From positions 8,471,501-8,535,500 of the forward strand of contig NZ_JALRMO010000001.1 of NCBI RefSeq assembly GCF_023276405.1: DNA of 64,000 nt, given 5' to 3'. Below, in pieces: positions 17,006-25,068 of this stretch; the first letter of the stretch is position 1; each line of letters starts with the position of its first letter. The stretch comes from Paenibacillus hamazuiensis (GTDB lineage: Bacteria; Bacillota; Bacilli; Paenibacillales; NBRC-103111). The position numbers and the translations under genes are program-made. The notes below the pieces were generated by a model, which had not been told where the DNA came from, ran no database searches, and was given only the letters and a program-made list of their open reading frames with translations.

Positions 17006-18544
17006 ATGCAACAATTTCAGCAAAGCGTATACGATTTGATCGTGGAAACGTCAACCAACCTGCCTGCCGACGTGCGGCGAGCGATTCAGAAAGCGAAGGA
17101 GCAGGAGGACAAGGGGACCCGTTCCGCTCTCTCGCTGTCCACGATTGCCAATAATATCCATATGGCGGAATGCAACGTTTCGCCGATTTGCCAGGACACC
17201 GGAATGCCGACGTTTATCGTGCATACCCCGGTAGGCGCCAACCAGATCGTCATGAAAAAACAAATTCTCGAAGCGGTTGCACTCGCGACCAAAAACAGCA
17301 AGCTCCGTTCCAACTCCGTCGACTCGCTCACCGGCGCGAACAGCGGGGACAACCTTGGGCCGGGCACGCCGGTCATCCACTTCGAGCAGTGGGAGCGGGA
17401 CGACATTGAAGTCAAGCTCATTCTCAAGGGCGGCGGCTGCGAAAACAAAAACATCCAGTACAGCCTGCCTGCGGAGCTCGAAGGGCTAGGCAAAGCCGGC
17501 CGCGATCTCGACGGCATCCGCAAGTGCATCATGCACGCGGTGTACCAGGCGCAGGGCCAAGGCTGCAGCGCCGGCTTCATCGGCGTCGGCATCGGCGGCG
17601 ACCGGACGAGCGGCTACGAGCTTGCCAAGCACCAGCTGTTCCGCAAGGTGGACGACGTGAACCCGAACGAGGAGCTGCGCAAGCTGGAGGATTACGTGAT
17701 GGAAAACGCCAACAAGCTCGGCATCGGCACGATGGGCTTCGGCGGACAAGTCACTTTGCTCGGCTGTAAAGTCGGCGTCGCGAACCGCCTGCCGGCGAGC
17801 TTTTTCGTATCGGTTGCCTACAACTGTTGGGCGTTCCGCCGTCAAGGCGTAATGATCGACGCAACCACCGGCGGGATCAAGGAATGGATTTACGAGCGCG
17901 GCACCGAACATCCGATGCAGCAGGAAGCCGCTGCGGCAGCAGCTCCGGCAGACGAGAAGCGCCGCGAGTTCGTGCTGACCGCTCCGATTTCCGAGGAGCA
18001 AATCCGCGAGCTGAAAGTCGGCGACGTCGTTATCATCAACGGACTTATGCATACAGGACGCGACGCCCTGCACAAATATTTGATGGACCACGATTCCCCG
18101 GTCGATCTGAACGGCGGCATCATTTACCACTGCGGCCCGGTTATGGCCAAGGACGAGAACGGCGAATGGCAGGTGAAGGCGGCCGGCCCGACGACAAGCA
18201 TCCGCGAGGAGCCTTACCAAGGCGACATCATCAAGAAGTTCGGCATCCGCGCCGTCATCGGCAAAGGCGGCATGGGAGCCAAGACGCTGGCCGCGCTGAA
18301 AGAGCACGGCGCCGTGTACTTGAACGCGATCGGCGGAGCGGCTCAATATTACGCGGAATGCTTCAAGAAGGTGGAAGGCGTCGACCTGATGGAATTCGGC
18401 ATGCCGGAAGCGATGTGGCATCTGCAAACCGAAGGATTCGCCGCCATCGTCACGATGGATTCGCACGGCAACAGCCTGCATGCGGAAGTGGAGAAAAATT
18501 CTTTGGAAAAATTGGCGACGTTCAAAGAACCCGTTTTCAAATAA
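17006..18544 (+). CDS. Class I fumarate hydratase (iron-sulfur)
   Basis: This 512-residue enzyme interconverts fumarate and L-malate in the citric acid cycle, using a labile 4Fe-4S cluster. It carries the alpha and beta domains of class I fumarases in one chain: the N-terminal part has ECNVSPICQDTGMPTF with a cluster cysteine, a second candidate at ENKNIQYSLP, and the beta domain from about residue 330 has NGLMHTGRDALHKYLM and later GKGGMG. The start is the ATG at 17006 after AAAGGAG; an upstream ATG at 16952 lacks a site. The related L-tartrate dehydratases share this fold, so substrate is assigned by length and general similarity. It is a single-gene unit closed by a terminator. Confidence 0.9.
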   Translation: MQQFQQSVYDLIVETSTNLPADVRRAIQKAKEQEDKGTRSALSLSTIANNIHMAECNVSPICQDTGMPTFIVHTPVGANQIVMKKQILEAVALATKNSKLRSNSVDSLTGANSGDNLGPGTPVIHFEQWERDDIEVKLILKGGGCENKNIQYSLPAELEGLGKAGRDLDGIRKCIMHAVYQAQGQGCSAGFIGVGIGGDRTSGYELAKHQLFRKVDDVNPNEELRKLEDYVMENANKLGIGTMGFGGQVTLLGCKVGVANRLPASFFVSVAYNCWAFRRQGVMIDATTGGIKEWIYERGTEHPMQQEAAAAAAPADEKRREFVLTAPISEEQIRELKVGDVVIINGLMHTGRDALHKYLMDHDSPVDLNGGIIYHCGPVMAKDENGEWQVKAAGPTTSIREEPYQGDIIKKFGIRAVIGKGGMGAKTLAALKEHGAVYLNAIGGAAQYYAECFKKVEGVDLMEFGMPEAMWHLQTEGFAAIVTMDSHGNSLHAEVEKNSLEKLATFKEPVFK

Positions 18545-18561
18545 GTTTTGCCGTTACTCCC

Positions 18562-18602
18562 CGAATCCCGGCATCGCAAGATGCTTGGATTCTCTTTTTT
18601 TC
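18562..18602 (+). terminator. Terminator after the fumarase gene
   Basis: GAATCC at 18563 pairs with GGATTC at 18587, with GCATC/GATGC pairing inside, followed by TCTTTTTTTC. Confidence 0.8.
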
Positions 18603-18705
18603 CCGGGCAACCGGCATTTACAATTTCTTAACTGGCCCGTCCGCGGCGGATAAGTTACGATAAAATTTCAAATAATGCGAATGTTGACAAAGCGAGGGAC
18701 GTGCC

Positions 18706-20514
18706 ATGAACAAATTTCGCGCCCGTTTGACGGTCATTTTTATATTGCTTATCGGTTCCTCCGTTCTTGCCGCGGGCATTTTTATGGCCAAAATGCTGGA
18801 AGATTCCCATGTGGAAGCGCTGAAAAACAACATGCTGCGGGAGCTGCGGATCATTCGGTCGACGATCGACTGGAACAAGGCGGGGAGCGAGGATGAGCAG
18901 ATCCGCTATTATATGGAGCAGGCGCGAAAGCTGAAGGATTTTGCGGATGCGCGGGTCACCTATATTCGCGCTGACGGCAAGGTGCTGGCGGACTCCGATC
19001 ACGATCCGCAGACGATGGACAATCACAGCGGGCGGCAGGAGATCATCGAAGCCGGTAAAAACGGCGTCGGCTCGGCTATCCGCTACAGCGATACGATCCA
19101 GCGCAACATGCTGTACGTGGCGATTCCGCTTCAGGACGGAGGCGGCCTCCGAGGATATCTCAGGCTCAGCATGAGCCTTCAGGATGTCGATCTGTCGATC
19201 CGGCAAGTCTGGCTCGGGCTGATCGCCGGTCTTCTCGCGGTGTTCGTGCTGGCCGGGCTGATCAGCTACCGCATCGCGTTCGGCATCACGCGGCCGATCG
19301 AGAGGATCACGCGCGTCGCGCACCAAATCGCGAATCTCAACTACAAAGCGCGCGTCGGTGCGGGGCAGAAGGACGAAATCGGCCAGCTCGGCCAAGCGAT
19401 CGACCGAATGGCAGGCAGCCTGCAGCTGCAGATGAACCGCATTCTGGAAAACGAAAGCCGGCTGAAAAGCGTGTTGGAAAACATGATCAGCGGCGTCATG
19501 ATGATCGACCGCGACGAGAAGATCGTGCTGCTTAACCGGTCCGCGGAAGATATTCTCGGCTTTTCCGCGCAGGAGCTGCTCGGCAAGCGATTCAACGAAG
19601 CGAAGCAGCAGTTCGAGTTTACCCAGCTCATCCGCGAGTGCATCGATTCCCGCGAGCATATTCGCGACGAGATGATCTTTTATTTTCCGACGGAGCGTAT
19701 TCTTGAAATCAACTTAAGCCCGATTTCCCAGGCGGACGACGAATGGGCCGGCGTGCTGATCGTGCTGCACGACATTACGGCGGTGCGGAGGCTCGAACGG
19801 ATGCGCAGCGAGTTCGTAGCCAACGTTTCCCACGAGCTGAAGACACCGATCGCCGCCGTCAAAGGTTTTGCCGAGACGCTGCTGGCCGGGGCGCTGAACG
19901 ACAAGGAAACGGCGAGGTCGTTTTTGCAAATTATTTTTGACGAGAGCGAGCGGCTCAACCGGCTGATCGGCGACATTCTCGAGCTGTCGAAAATCGAGTC
20001 GCGGCGCATTCCGATGCAGTTTTCGCCGATTCATTTGCAGACATTCGTCAGCAATTGCATGAAAGTGATGAAAACGGAAGCGCGCAAAAAATCGATCGAC
20101 CTCGAAATGCAGGTGGATGCGGAGCTGTACATGGAAGCGGACGAGGATCGGCTGCGCCAAATCCTTATTAATCTGCTGTCGAACGGCATCAATTATACGC
20201 CGGAAGGCGGGCGGGTGCGCGTCCGGGTTGAACCTGCCGGCATTTCCGATCCCGGCTCCGGCGATCCTGCCGAATATGACCGCCTGCGCTTCATCATCTC
20301 CGATACCGGGATCGGCATTCCGAAAAAGGACTTGCCGCGCATTTTCGAACGCTTCTACCGGGTGGACAAGGCGAGATCGCGAAGCTCCGGCGGCACCGGC
20401 CTCGGGCTTTCCATCGTCAAGCACCTTGTCGAGCTGCATAAAGGCACGATCCGCGTCGAAAGCGAAGTCGGCATGGGCACGCGCTTCATCATCGAGCTGC
20501 CGGTTATTCATTGA
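18706..20514 (+). CDS. Sensor histidine kinase, PhoR type
   Basis: This 602-residue membrane kinase matches the PhoR/ResE architecture: a membrane segment at about residues 7-27, an extracellular sensor of about 140 residues, a second membrane segment near 168-190, HAMP, a PAS domain near 245-350, HisKA with SHELKTPIAAVKG (His376), and an ATPase domain with NLLSNGINYTPEGG, DTGIGIPKKDLPRIFERFYR and GGTGLGLSIVKH. GAGGGA lies upstream of the ATG. It would sense envelope or phosphate state and phosphorylate the PhoP-like regulator 125 bp downstream. In Bacillus the order is phoP then phoR; here the kinase comes first and the regulator has its own promoter with Pho boxes. Identification as PhoR rests on that partner. 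Confidence 0.9.
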   Translation: MNKFRARLTVIFILLIGSSVLAAGIFMAKMLEDSHVEALKNNMLRELRIIRSTIDWNKAGSEDEQIRYYMEQARKLKDFADARVTYIRADGKVLADSDHDPQTMDNHSGRQEIIEAGKNGVGSAIRYSDTIQRNMLYVAIPLQDGGGLRGYLRLSMSLQDVDLSIRQVWLGLIAGLLAVFVLAGLISYRIAFGITRPIERITRVAHQIANLNYKARVGAGQKDEIGQLGQAIDRMAGSLQLQMNRILENESRLKSVLENMISGVMMIDRDEKIVLLNRSAEDILGFSAQELLGKRFNEAKQQFEFTQLIRECIDSREHIRDEMIFYFPTERILEINLSPISQADDEWAGVLIVLHDITAVRRLERMRSEFVANVSHELKTPIAAVKGFAETLLAGALNDKETARSFLQIIFDESERLNRLIGDILELSKIESRRIPMQFSPIHLQTFVSNCMKVMKTEARKKSIDLEMQVDAELYMEADEDRLRQILINLLSNGINYTPEGGRVRVRVEPAGISDPGSGDPAEYDRLRFIISDTGIGIPKKDLPRIFERFYRVDKARSRSSGGTGLGLSIVKHLVELHKGTIRVESEVGMGTRFIIELPVIH

Positions 20515-20537
20515 AAATTCGGCCGTTTTCAAAAACG

Positions 20538-20576
20538 TTAACATTAAATTTACAAAATATTTACGTTACATTTACA
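20538..20576 (+). promoter_or_regulatory. Four-hexamer Pho box upstream of phoP-like gene
   Basis: TTAACA (20538), TTTACA (20549), TTTACG (20560) and TTTACA (20571) are direct repeats whose starts are each exactly 11 bp apart. This is the known B. subtilis PhoP binding arrangement of TT(A/T)ACA-like hexamers separated by five bases. A likely -10 TATGAT follows at 20585-20590, so the boxes cover the -35 region and PhoP would activate its own gene. Confidence 0.85.
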
Positions 20577-20639
20577 AAAACGTGCTATGATAAGCTTGTC
20601 GCGAGCAATATGGATTATATATATAATTGGGGGATTCCC

Positions 20640-21362
20640 ATGCCGCAAAACATTTTGGTCATCGAAGACGAGCCTACGCTCGCCCGCCTGCTCTCCTATA
20701 ACTTGTCGCAGGAAGGTTATGAAACGAAAGTGATCGACCATGGCGGAGACGGCCTTCAGGCTGCGCTGCAGCATCCTTACGACCTGATTATTTTGGATAT
20801 TATGCTTCCCGGCTTGAACGGTTTTGAAATTTTGTCCAAACTCCGGCAGAAGGGGAACCGGACGCCGGTCATCATATTAACGGCGCGCAACGCCGAAGAG
20901 GAGGTCGTTCAGGGCCTCAAATACGGAGCGGACGATTACATTACGAAGCCGTTCGGCGTTGCCGAACTTCTGGCGCGCGTATCCGCCGTGCTGCGGCGGA
21001 CGACAAACGACGAAACGGCCGTGGATAAAACGGCGTCCGGCGACAAAGTGATCGCCGTGGGCGATCTGCTCATTTATCCGGAAAAATACGAAGTGAATTT
21101 GAACGGCGAATCGATTCCTTTACGGCCTAAAGAATTTGAAGTACTGCTTTATCTTGTGCAGCGCCCCGGCGTCGTCGTCACCCGCGACGATCTGATGAAC
21201 ATCGTGTGGGGATTCGACTATATCGGCGGCCAGCGCACCGTCGACGTGCACGTCAGCTCATTGCGCAAAAAGCTGGAAATGAACCAGCAGTCGGTGCAGA
21301 TCGAATCGATCCGCGGCGTCGGCTACAAGCTGGTCACGGCGTCGCTGAAAAAAGGTTCATGA
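20640..21362 (+). CDS. phoP: Response regulator, PhoP type (OmpR family)
   Basis: This 240-residue regulator has a receiver with phosphoacceptor Asp53 (LIILDIMLPGLNG), the LTAR and TKPF motifs, and an OmpR/PhoB-type winged helix from about residue 140 with LRPKEFEVLLYLV and GGQRTVDVHVSSLRKKL. The start is ATG 20640 after GGGGG; the upstream frame extension from 20511 overlaps the kinase end and the Pho boxes and is not coding. The match to B. subtilis PhoP in length and residues, and the Pho box just upstream, support phosphate-starvation control. A strong terminator follows, so it can be transcribed alone. Confidence 0.88.
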   Translation: MPQNILVIEDEPTLARLLSYNLSQEGYETKVIDHGGDGLQAALQHPYDLIILDIMLPGLNGFEILSKLRQKGNRTPVIILTARNAEEEVVQGLKYGADDYITKPFGVAELLARVSAVLRRTTNDETAVDKTASGDKVIAVGDLLIYPEKYEVNLNGESIPLRPKEFEVLLYLVQRPGVVVTRDDLMNIVWGFDYIGGQRTVDVHVSSLRKKLEMNQQSVQIESIRGVGYKLVTASLKKGS

Positions 21363-21369
21363 CGTTAAT

Positions 21370-21412
21370 AATCGCCCCCGCGTGCCCTGAATGGGCCGCG
21401 GGGGCGATTTTT
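21370..21412 (+). terminator. Terminator after phoP
   Basis: AATCGCCCCCGCG at 21370-21382 pairs perfectly with CGCGGGGGCGATT at 21397-21409, followed by TTTTAG. Confidence 0.92.
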
Positions 21413-21470
21413 AGCTGCCAGGAAATATTAGGCCGAAAATCCTGCGGCGCCATTTCGCGGCGACAGGCGG

Positions 21471-21593
21471 TTACTGCTGCTCCGCATCATATTCATCGGA
21501 GAGCTCATCCAGCGATTTGATTTTACCGTGCGGCTTCTGTGTCTGTTTGCGGATTTTCCAATCATTCTCCTTGCGGCGCTTCGATTGGGTCAT
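21471..21593 (-). CDS. Very small charged protein, 40 residues
   Basis: This reading frame starts at ATG 21593, ten bases after AGGAG, and encodes 40 residues: a basic first half (TQSKRRKENDWKIRKQTQK) and an acidic end (LDELSDEYDAEQQ). The clean ribosome site, polar composition and intact frame support it, but I recognise no family. It is antisense to the start of a longer rightward frame (21528-21932) that has no ribosome site and runs into a repeat. The phoP terminator lies downstream of its stop. Function unknown. Confidence 0.6.
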   Translation of the reverse strand: MTQSKRRKENDWKIRKQTQKPHGKIKSLDELSDEYDAEQQ

Positions 21594-21859
21594 CGGGTTA
21601 ACACTCCTTGGTATCGGATTTGGTGTTGTAACAAGCTAATAAATAGAGCGATGTTTCTTGTGAGCGGCAAGGACAGACGTAAAGGTGTCCGTCATAAGTA
21701 TTTTGCCGAAATGCTTTACGTGACATTCGCCAAAAGTACCGCGTGCCGGGCTAAAGTTTTATTGGCTAACCGCTTTAATGCCATGCCCGACGAACGCGAA
21801 CTAGCGGTGAATGGTTATCCCAGCGGGTGGGTTAAGGGCAAAATAGCTGTTCATAAGCA

Positions 21860-22044
21860 TAAAGGAACTGAAGTACGCTATTCTCCGGTAAATGGACTGA
21901 TCCGAAAAATTAGAGGAACTGAGATGCGCTAAATCGTCGGAAAATGGCTTGGGGGGTGGGAAAAAAGACAAATAGCTCACCTGAGTTCCGCTAATTTTCC
22001 AAAACACCCGAAATGGCCGGTTTAGCGCACCATAGTTCCTTTAT
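21860..22044 (+). repeat. Composite four-unit repeat, family A, copy 4
   Basis: Forward units lie at 21860-21881 and 21911-21932, reverse units at 21973-21994 and 22023-22044; starts are 51, 62 and 50 nt apart. Outer units begin TAAAGGAACT and end AGTTCCTTTAT, so the whole element is a long imperfect palindrome. About 45 bp downstream a short hairpin with GCGAAGCAAAGCAGGCTGCGG resembles a sequence near copy 1 (2046-2068). Confidence 0.88.
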
Positions 22045-22141
22045 GGGATCTACCCGAACGACATCATGTCCGAGCGCTTTGGGTTTTGCGAAGCAAAGCA
22101 GGCTGCGGGGAACTTGGTTCCCCGTAGTAGAGAGGCTTGCT

Positions 22142-22159
22142 AAATTTCCCGGGAAATTT
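22142..22159. promoter_or_regulatory. Perfect 18-bp palindrome upstream of oxidoreductase gene
   Basis: AAATTTCCCGGGAAATTT is a perfect palindrome in the 320-bp leader region between repeat copy 4 and the Gfo/Idh gene, 205 bp before the start codon. It could be an operator; nothing else in the window matches it. The rest of 22160-22363 is AT-rich promoter-like sequence. Confidence 0.4.
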
Positions 22160-22363
22160 GTCGGGCGAAATATGTCGACCGATTTTTCATGCTGCGCCCA
22201 TAGTTTCCCCATGCATGAATTTGCCGCATTTTGCAAAGATTACGGTAATGGCAAAATCGCATATAAGATGCGCCAGATTTGAAATATCTTTTTATACAAA
22301 ACTTCACTATACTTATGGATAGCTCAGATAGCATTGATGATCTCCGAAGGAGGAATTGTTAGC

Positions 22364-23446
22364 ATGTCCAGAACATTCAAAATCGGCATTATCGGCTGCG
22401 GCGGTATCGCAAACGGCAAACATATGCCCAGCCTGGCCAAGCTCCCTAACGTTCAAATGGTCGCGTTTTGCGATATCGTGGAAGACCGGGCGAGAGAGGC
22501 AGCCGGCAAATACGGCGCCGAAGGCGCGCGGGTAACCTCCAATTACCGGGAAATTCTTGAAGACGGTTCCATCGAAATCGTGCATGTTTGCACGCCGAAC
22601 GACTCTCATGCGGAAATTACGATTGCCGCGCTGGATGCGGGCAAACACGTCATGTGCGAGAAGCCGATGGCGAAAACCGCGGCGGACGCCCGCCGGATGG
22701 TGGAAGCGGCCAAGCGTTCCGGCAAAAAGCTGACGATCGGCTACAACAACCGGTTCCGCGCGGACAGCCTTTATTTGAAACAGGTGTGCGAGGATGGCGA
22801 TCTCGGAGAAATTTATTTTGCGAAAGCTCACGCCATTCGCCGCCGTGCCGTGCCGACGTGGGGCGTGTTTTTGGATGAAGAGAAGCAAGGCGGCGGTCCG
22901 CTCATCGATATCGGCACGCATGCGCTGGATCTGACGCTCTGGATGATGGACAACTACAAACCGAAAGCTGTGCTCGGCACGTCGTACCACAAGCTGGCGA
23001 GCCGTGAAAATGCCGCCAACGCTTGGGGCCCGTGGGATCCGAAAAAGTTTACGGTGGAAGATTCCGCGTTCGGGATGATCACGATGCAAAACGGCGCAAC
23101 CATCGTGCTCGAATCGAGCTGGGCGCTGAATACGCTGCAGACGGGCGAAGCGAAATGTACGCTGTGCGGCACGGAAGGCGGCGCCGATATGTGGGACGGC
23201 CTTCGCATCAACGGCGAGAAACACAGCCGCCTGTACATGAACACGATTCAGCTGGACGCGAAAGGCGTCGATTTCTACGACGGCAAACGCGAGAGCGCGC
23301 AGGATACCGAGATGAGATTGTGGATCGAAGCGATCGAGCAGGACAAAGATCCTGTCGTTACGCCGGAGCAGGCATGCGTCGTATCGGAAATTCTCGAAGC
23401 GATCTACGAATCCGCGAAAACCGGCAAAGCCGTATATTTCGATTAA
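22364..23446 (+). CDS. Gfo/Idh/MocA family oxidoreductase
   Basis: This 360-residue NAD(P)-dependent dehydrogenase probably oxidises or epimerises a sugar or inositol-like substrate. The Rossmann motif IGIIGCGGIANGKHMPSL is at the N-terminus, the family EKPMAKT motif with its lysine is near residue 100, and the GGGPLIDIGTHALDL catalytic region follows with the conserved histidine. The start is ATG 22364 after AAGGAGG; a longer frame from 22334 lacks a site. It is a single-gene unit with its own terminator and no transporter next to it, so the substrate is unknown. Confidence 0.92.
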   Translation: MSRTFKIGIIGCGGIANGKHMPSLAKLPNVQMVAFCDIVEDRAREAAGKYGAEGARVTSNYREILEDGSIEIVHVCTPNDSHAEITIAALDAGKHVMCEKPMAKTAADARRMVEAAKRSGKKLTIGYNNRFRADSLYLKQVCEDGDLGEIYFAKAHAIRRRAVPTWGVFLDEEKQGGGPLIDIGTHALDLTLWMMDNYKPKAVLGTSYHKLASRENAANAWGPWDPKKFTVEDSAFGMITMQNGATIVLESSWALNTLQTGEAKCTLCGTEGGADMWDGLRINGEKHSRLYMNTIQLDAKGVDFYDGKRESAQDTEMRLWIEAIEQDKDPVVTPEQACVVSEILEAIYESAKTGKAVYFD

Positions 23447-23506
23447 AGTAACGGGCTTAACCTTTTTCACGGGACCACAATGACAATAGGAAAGTGCTGC
23501 AAATTT

Positions 23507-23539
23507 ATCCCCTGTCTTATTTAAAGGCAGGGGATTTTT
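23507..23539 (+). terminator. Terminator after the oxidoreductase gene
   Basis: ATCCCCTG at 23507 pairs with CAGGGGAT ending at 23535, extended by CTT/AAG pairing, and is followed by TTTT. Confidence 0.88.
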
Positions 23540-23702
23540 GCGTTTTTATTTTTCTACAAAATTTATCCAAGAAAACTTAACATTGTTATTGATTATTACT
23601 AACAATCGACAATTATCATTCTAGACAAGTGCCGGTAGACTTAAATTTGTTAAATCTTCTAGGCATGAAATCATATTTCATTACAAAAGGAGCCGTGGAA
23701 CG

Positions 23703-24086
23703 ATGAATGACATGATAAAAGTGTTAATATGCGACGATTCCGCTTTGATTCGCGCGAAGCTGAAGACGCTTGTCGAGTTGAATGGAAATTCGCTCATTTT
23801 ATTTGCGGAAAACGGGGAGCAAGGGGTGCAGCAGTACAAGGAACATCGTCCCGATGTCGTGTTTATGGATATAGTCATGCCGGTAAAAACCGGGATCGAG
23901 GCGCTCAAAGAAATCAGGGAATTCGATCCGTCCGCCAAAGTGGTTATGGCCTCCTCCGCCGGCACGCAGGCGAATTTGCTCGAAGCTCTGAAATATGGAG
24001 CCTATGATTTTGTGCAAAAGCCCGTCGCCGCTGAAATGATTGCCGGCGTATTAAGCAAAGTGTTGAAAGAACGGGAGTTGGTTTAA
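23703..24086 (+). CDS. Single-domain CheY-like response regulator
   Basis: This 127-residue protein is a receiver domain alone, with Asp9/Asp10-type acidic pair (CDDSALIRAKL), phosphoacceptor Asp56 (VVFMDIVMP), a serine in ASSAG and lysine in QKPV. There is no output domain, so it acts by binding a partner, as CheY does with the flagellar motor or CheB-N-type domains do internally. GGAG precedes the ATG by ten bases. Its stop TAA overlaps the ATG of the CheX-like gene by one base, so the two are translationally coupled; a CheX-type phosphatase acting on this receiver is the simplest reading. It heads the signalling cluster to 31516. Confidence 0.9.
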   Translation: MNDMIKVLICDDSALIRAKLKTLVELNGNSLILFAENGEQGVQQYKEHRPDVVFMDIVMPVKTGIEALKEIREFDPSAKVVMASSAGTQANLLEALKYGAYDFVQKPVAAEMIAGVLSKVLKERELV

Positions 24087-24970
24087 TGTTTACCCAGTAT
24101 TTCGGACATTATTTATTGAACCGGGGATGGGTTGGCCCTTCGGCTTTGCAAAAGGCGCTTGAGCAGATGCAAATCACTCATGTCAAATTAGGGGTGCTCT
24201 CTGTCAATGCGGGTTACATGACGGCCGCTCAAGCGGAAGAGGTCCATCGGCAGCAAATGAAAACGGACCGGCGCTTCGGGGAAATTGCGGTCGGCCTCGG
24301 GTATATGACGGAAGAGCAGCTTCAAAGCTTGCTTTCGGCGCAGAAGGAAAGCCATCTCTTGCTCGGACAAGCCTTGATCGATCAGGAGGCACTGAACTTG
24401 GAGCAATTCTCCGAGGCGCTGAAGCAGTTTAAGACGGATTACTTTTTATCCGACGAGCAGTTCTCCGCCGTTCAAAACGGCGATATCGATGCGCTGGTAT
24501 CGGCTGTTTTGCAGGCCGACCCTTCTATGAACACCTCTGCATATGCTCCATATCTAACACTTTTTATCAAAAATATGATCCGTTTCATCGAACCTCAGGT
24601 GTTCATGGAGATGAACCGGATTCCTGCAGGTTATGAATGCGAGTGGCTTGTGTCGCAAGAGGTTACAGGCCCTATCCGACTGACGACCGGATTTTCCCTG
24701 AAAACGGATATACTTCTGCACGTTGCCTCCCGGTTTGCGGAAGAACCGGTTGAAGCGGCGGACGAATTGGCATTGGCTTCCGTCGGCGAGTTTCTCAACC
24801 TGCACAATGGGTTATTCCTCATCAACATGTCTGAGCAAGGCATCGAGCTCGGACTGACGCCTCAGAAAGTAATGGAGCAAGCGCCATTGCCCGATTTGCA
24901 ATCGACTTGTTTCATCACGGTCTATTTGCCTGCGGGGTCGTTTGAACTAATTGTATCAGTGCCCGCATGA
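24086..24970 (+). CDS. MshEN-like repeats fused to a CheX-like domain
   Basis: This 294-residue protein has two parts. Residues 6-116 form four repeats whose key glycines (G7, G36, G65, G94) are exactly 29 apart; the third, FGEIAVGLGYMTEEQLQSLL followed by SAQ, fits the MshEN pattern known to bind cyclic-di-GMP in some ATPases. Residues about 150-294 resemble the CheX/CheC family of CheY-phosphate phosphatases, with an ExxN-like GEFLN near residue 232 and GLFLINMSEQGIELG. It overlaps the CheY-like gene by one base. A phosphatase or adaptor for that receiver, tuned by cyclic-di-GMP made by the GGDEF genes downstream, is my inference. The arginine of a canonical MshEN motif is not present in every repeat, so binding is not certain. 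Confidence 0.7.
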   Translation: MFTQYFGHYLLNRGWVGPSALQKALEQMQITHVKLGVLSVNAGYMTAAQAEEVHRQQMKTDRRFGEIAVGLGYMTEEQLQSLLSAQKESHLLLGQALIDQEALNLEQFSEALKQFKTDYFLSDEQFSAVQNGDIDALVSAVLQADPSMNTSAYAPYLTLFIKNMIRFIEPQVFMEMNRIPAGYECEWLVSQEVTGPIRLTTGFSLKTDILLHVASRFAEEPVEAADELALASVGEFLNLHNGLFLINMSEQGIELGLTPQKVMEQAPLPDLQSTCFITVYLPAGSFELIVSVPA

Positions 24971-25068
24971 TAGGGCGCTTTCGGATCAGTACAGCCTCGT
25001 AATCTCGCGCTGCAGCATGCTTTCGCCAATCAACGACAAACCAATGGCAAACGGAGGTATTATCGGAA

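Noticed and set aside
21528-21932. 134-residue rightward frame
   Set aside because: No ribosome site, runs into repeat copy 4 and overlaps the better supported 40-residue leftward gene.
1746-22044. Insertion sequences for the family A repeats
   Set aside because: At about 186 nt they carry no transposase, and I could not see clear target-site duplications; a non-autonomous mobile element remains possible.
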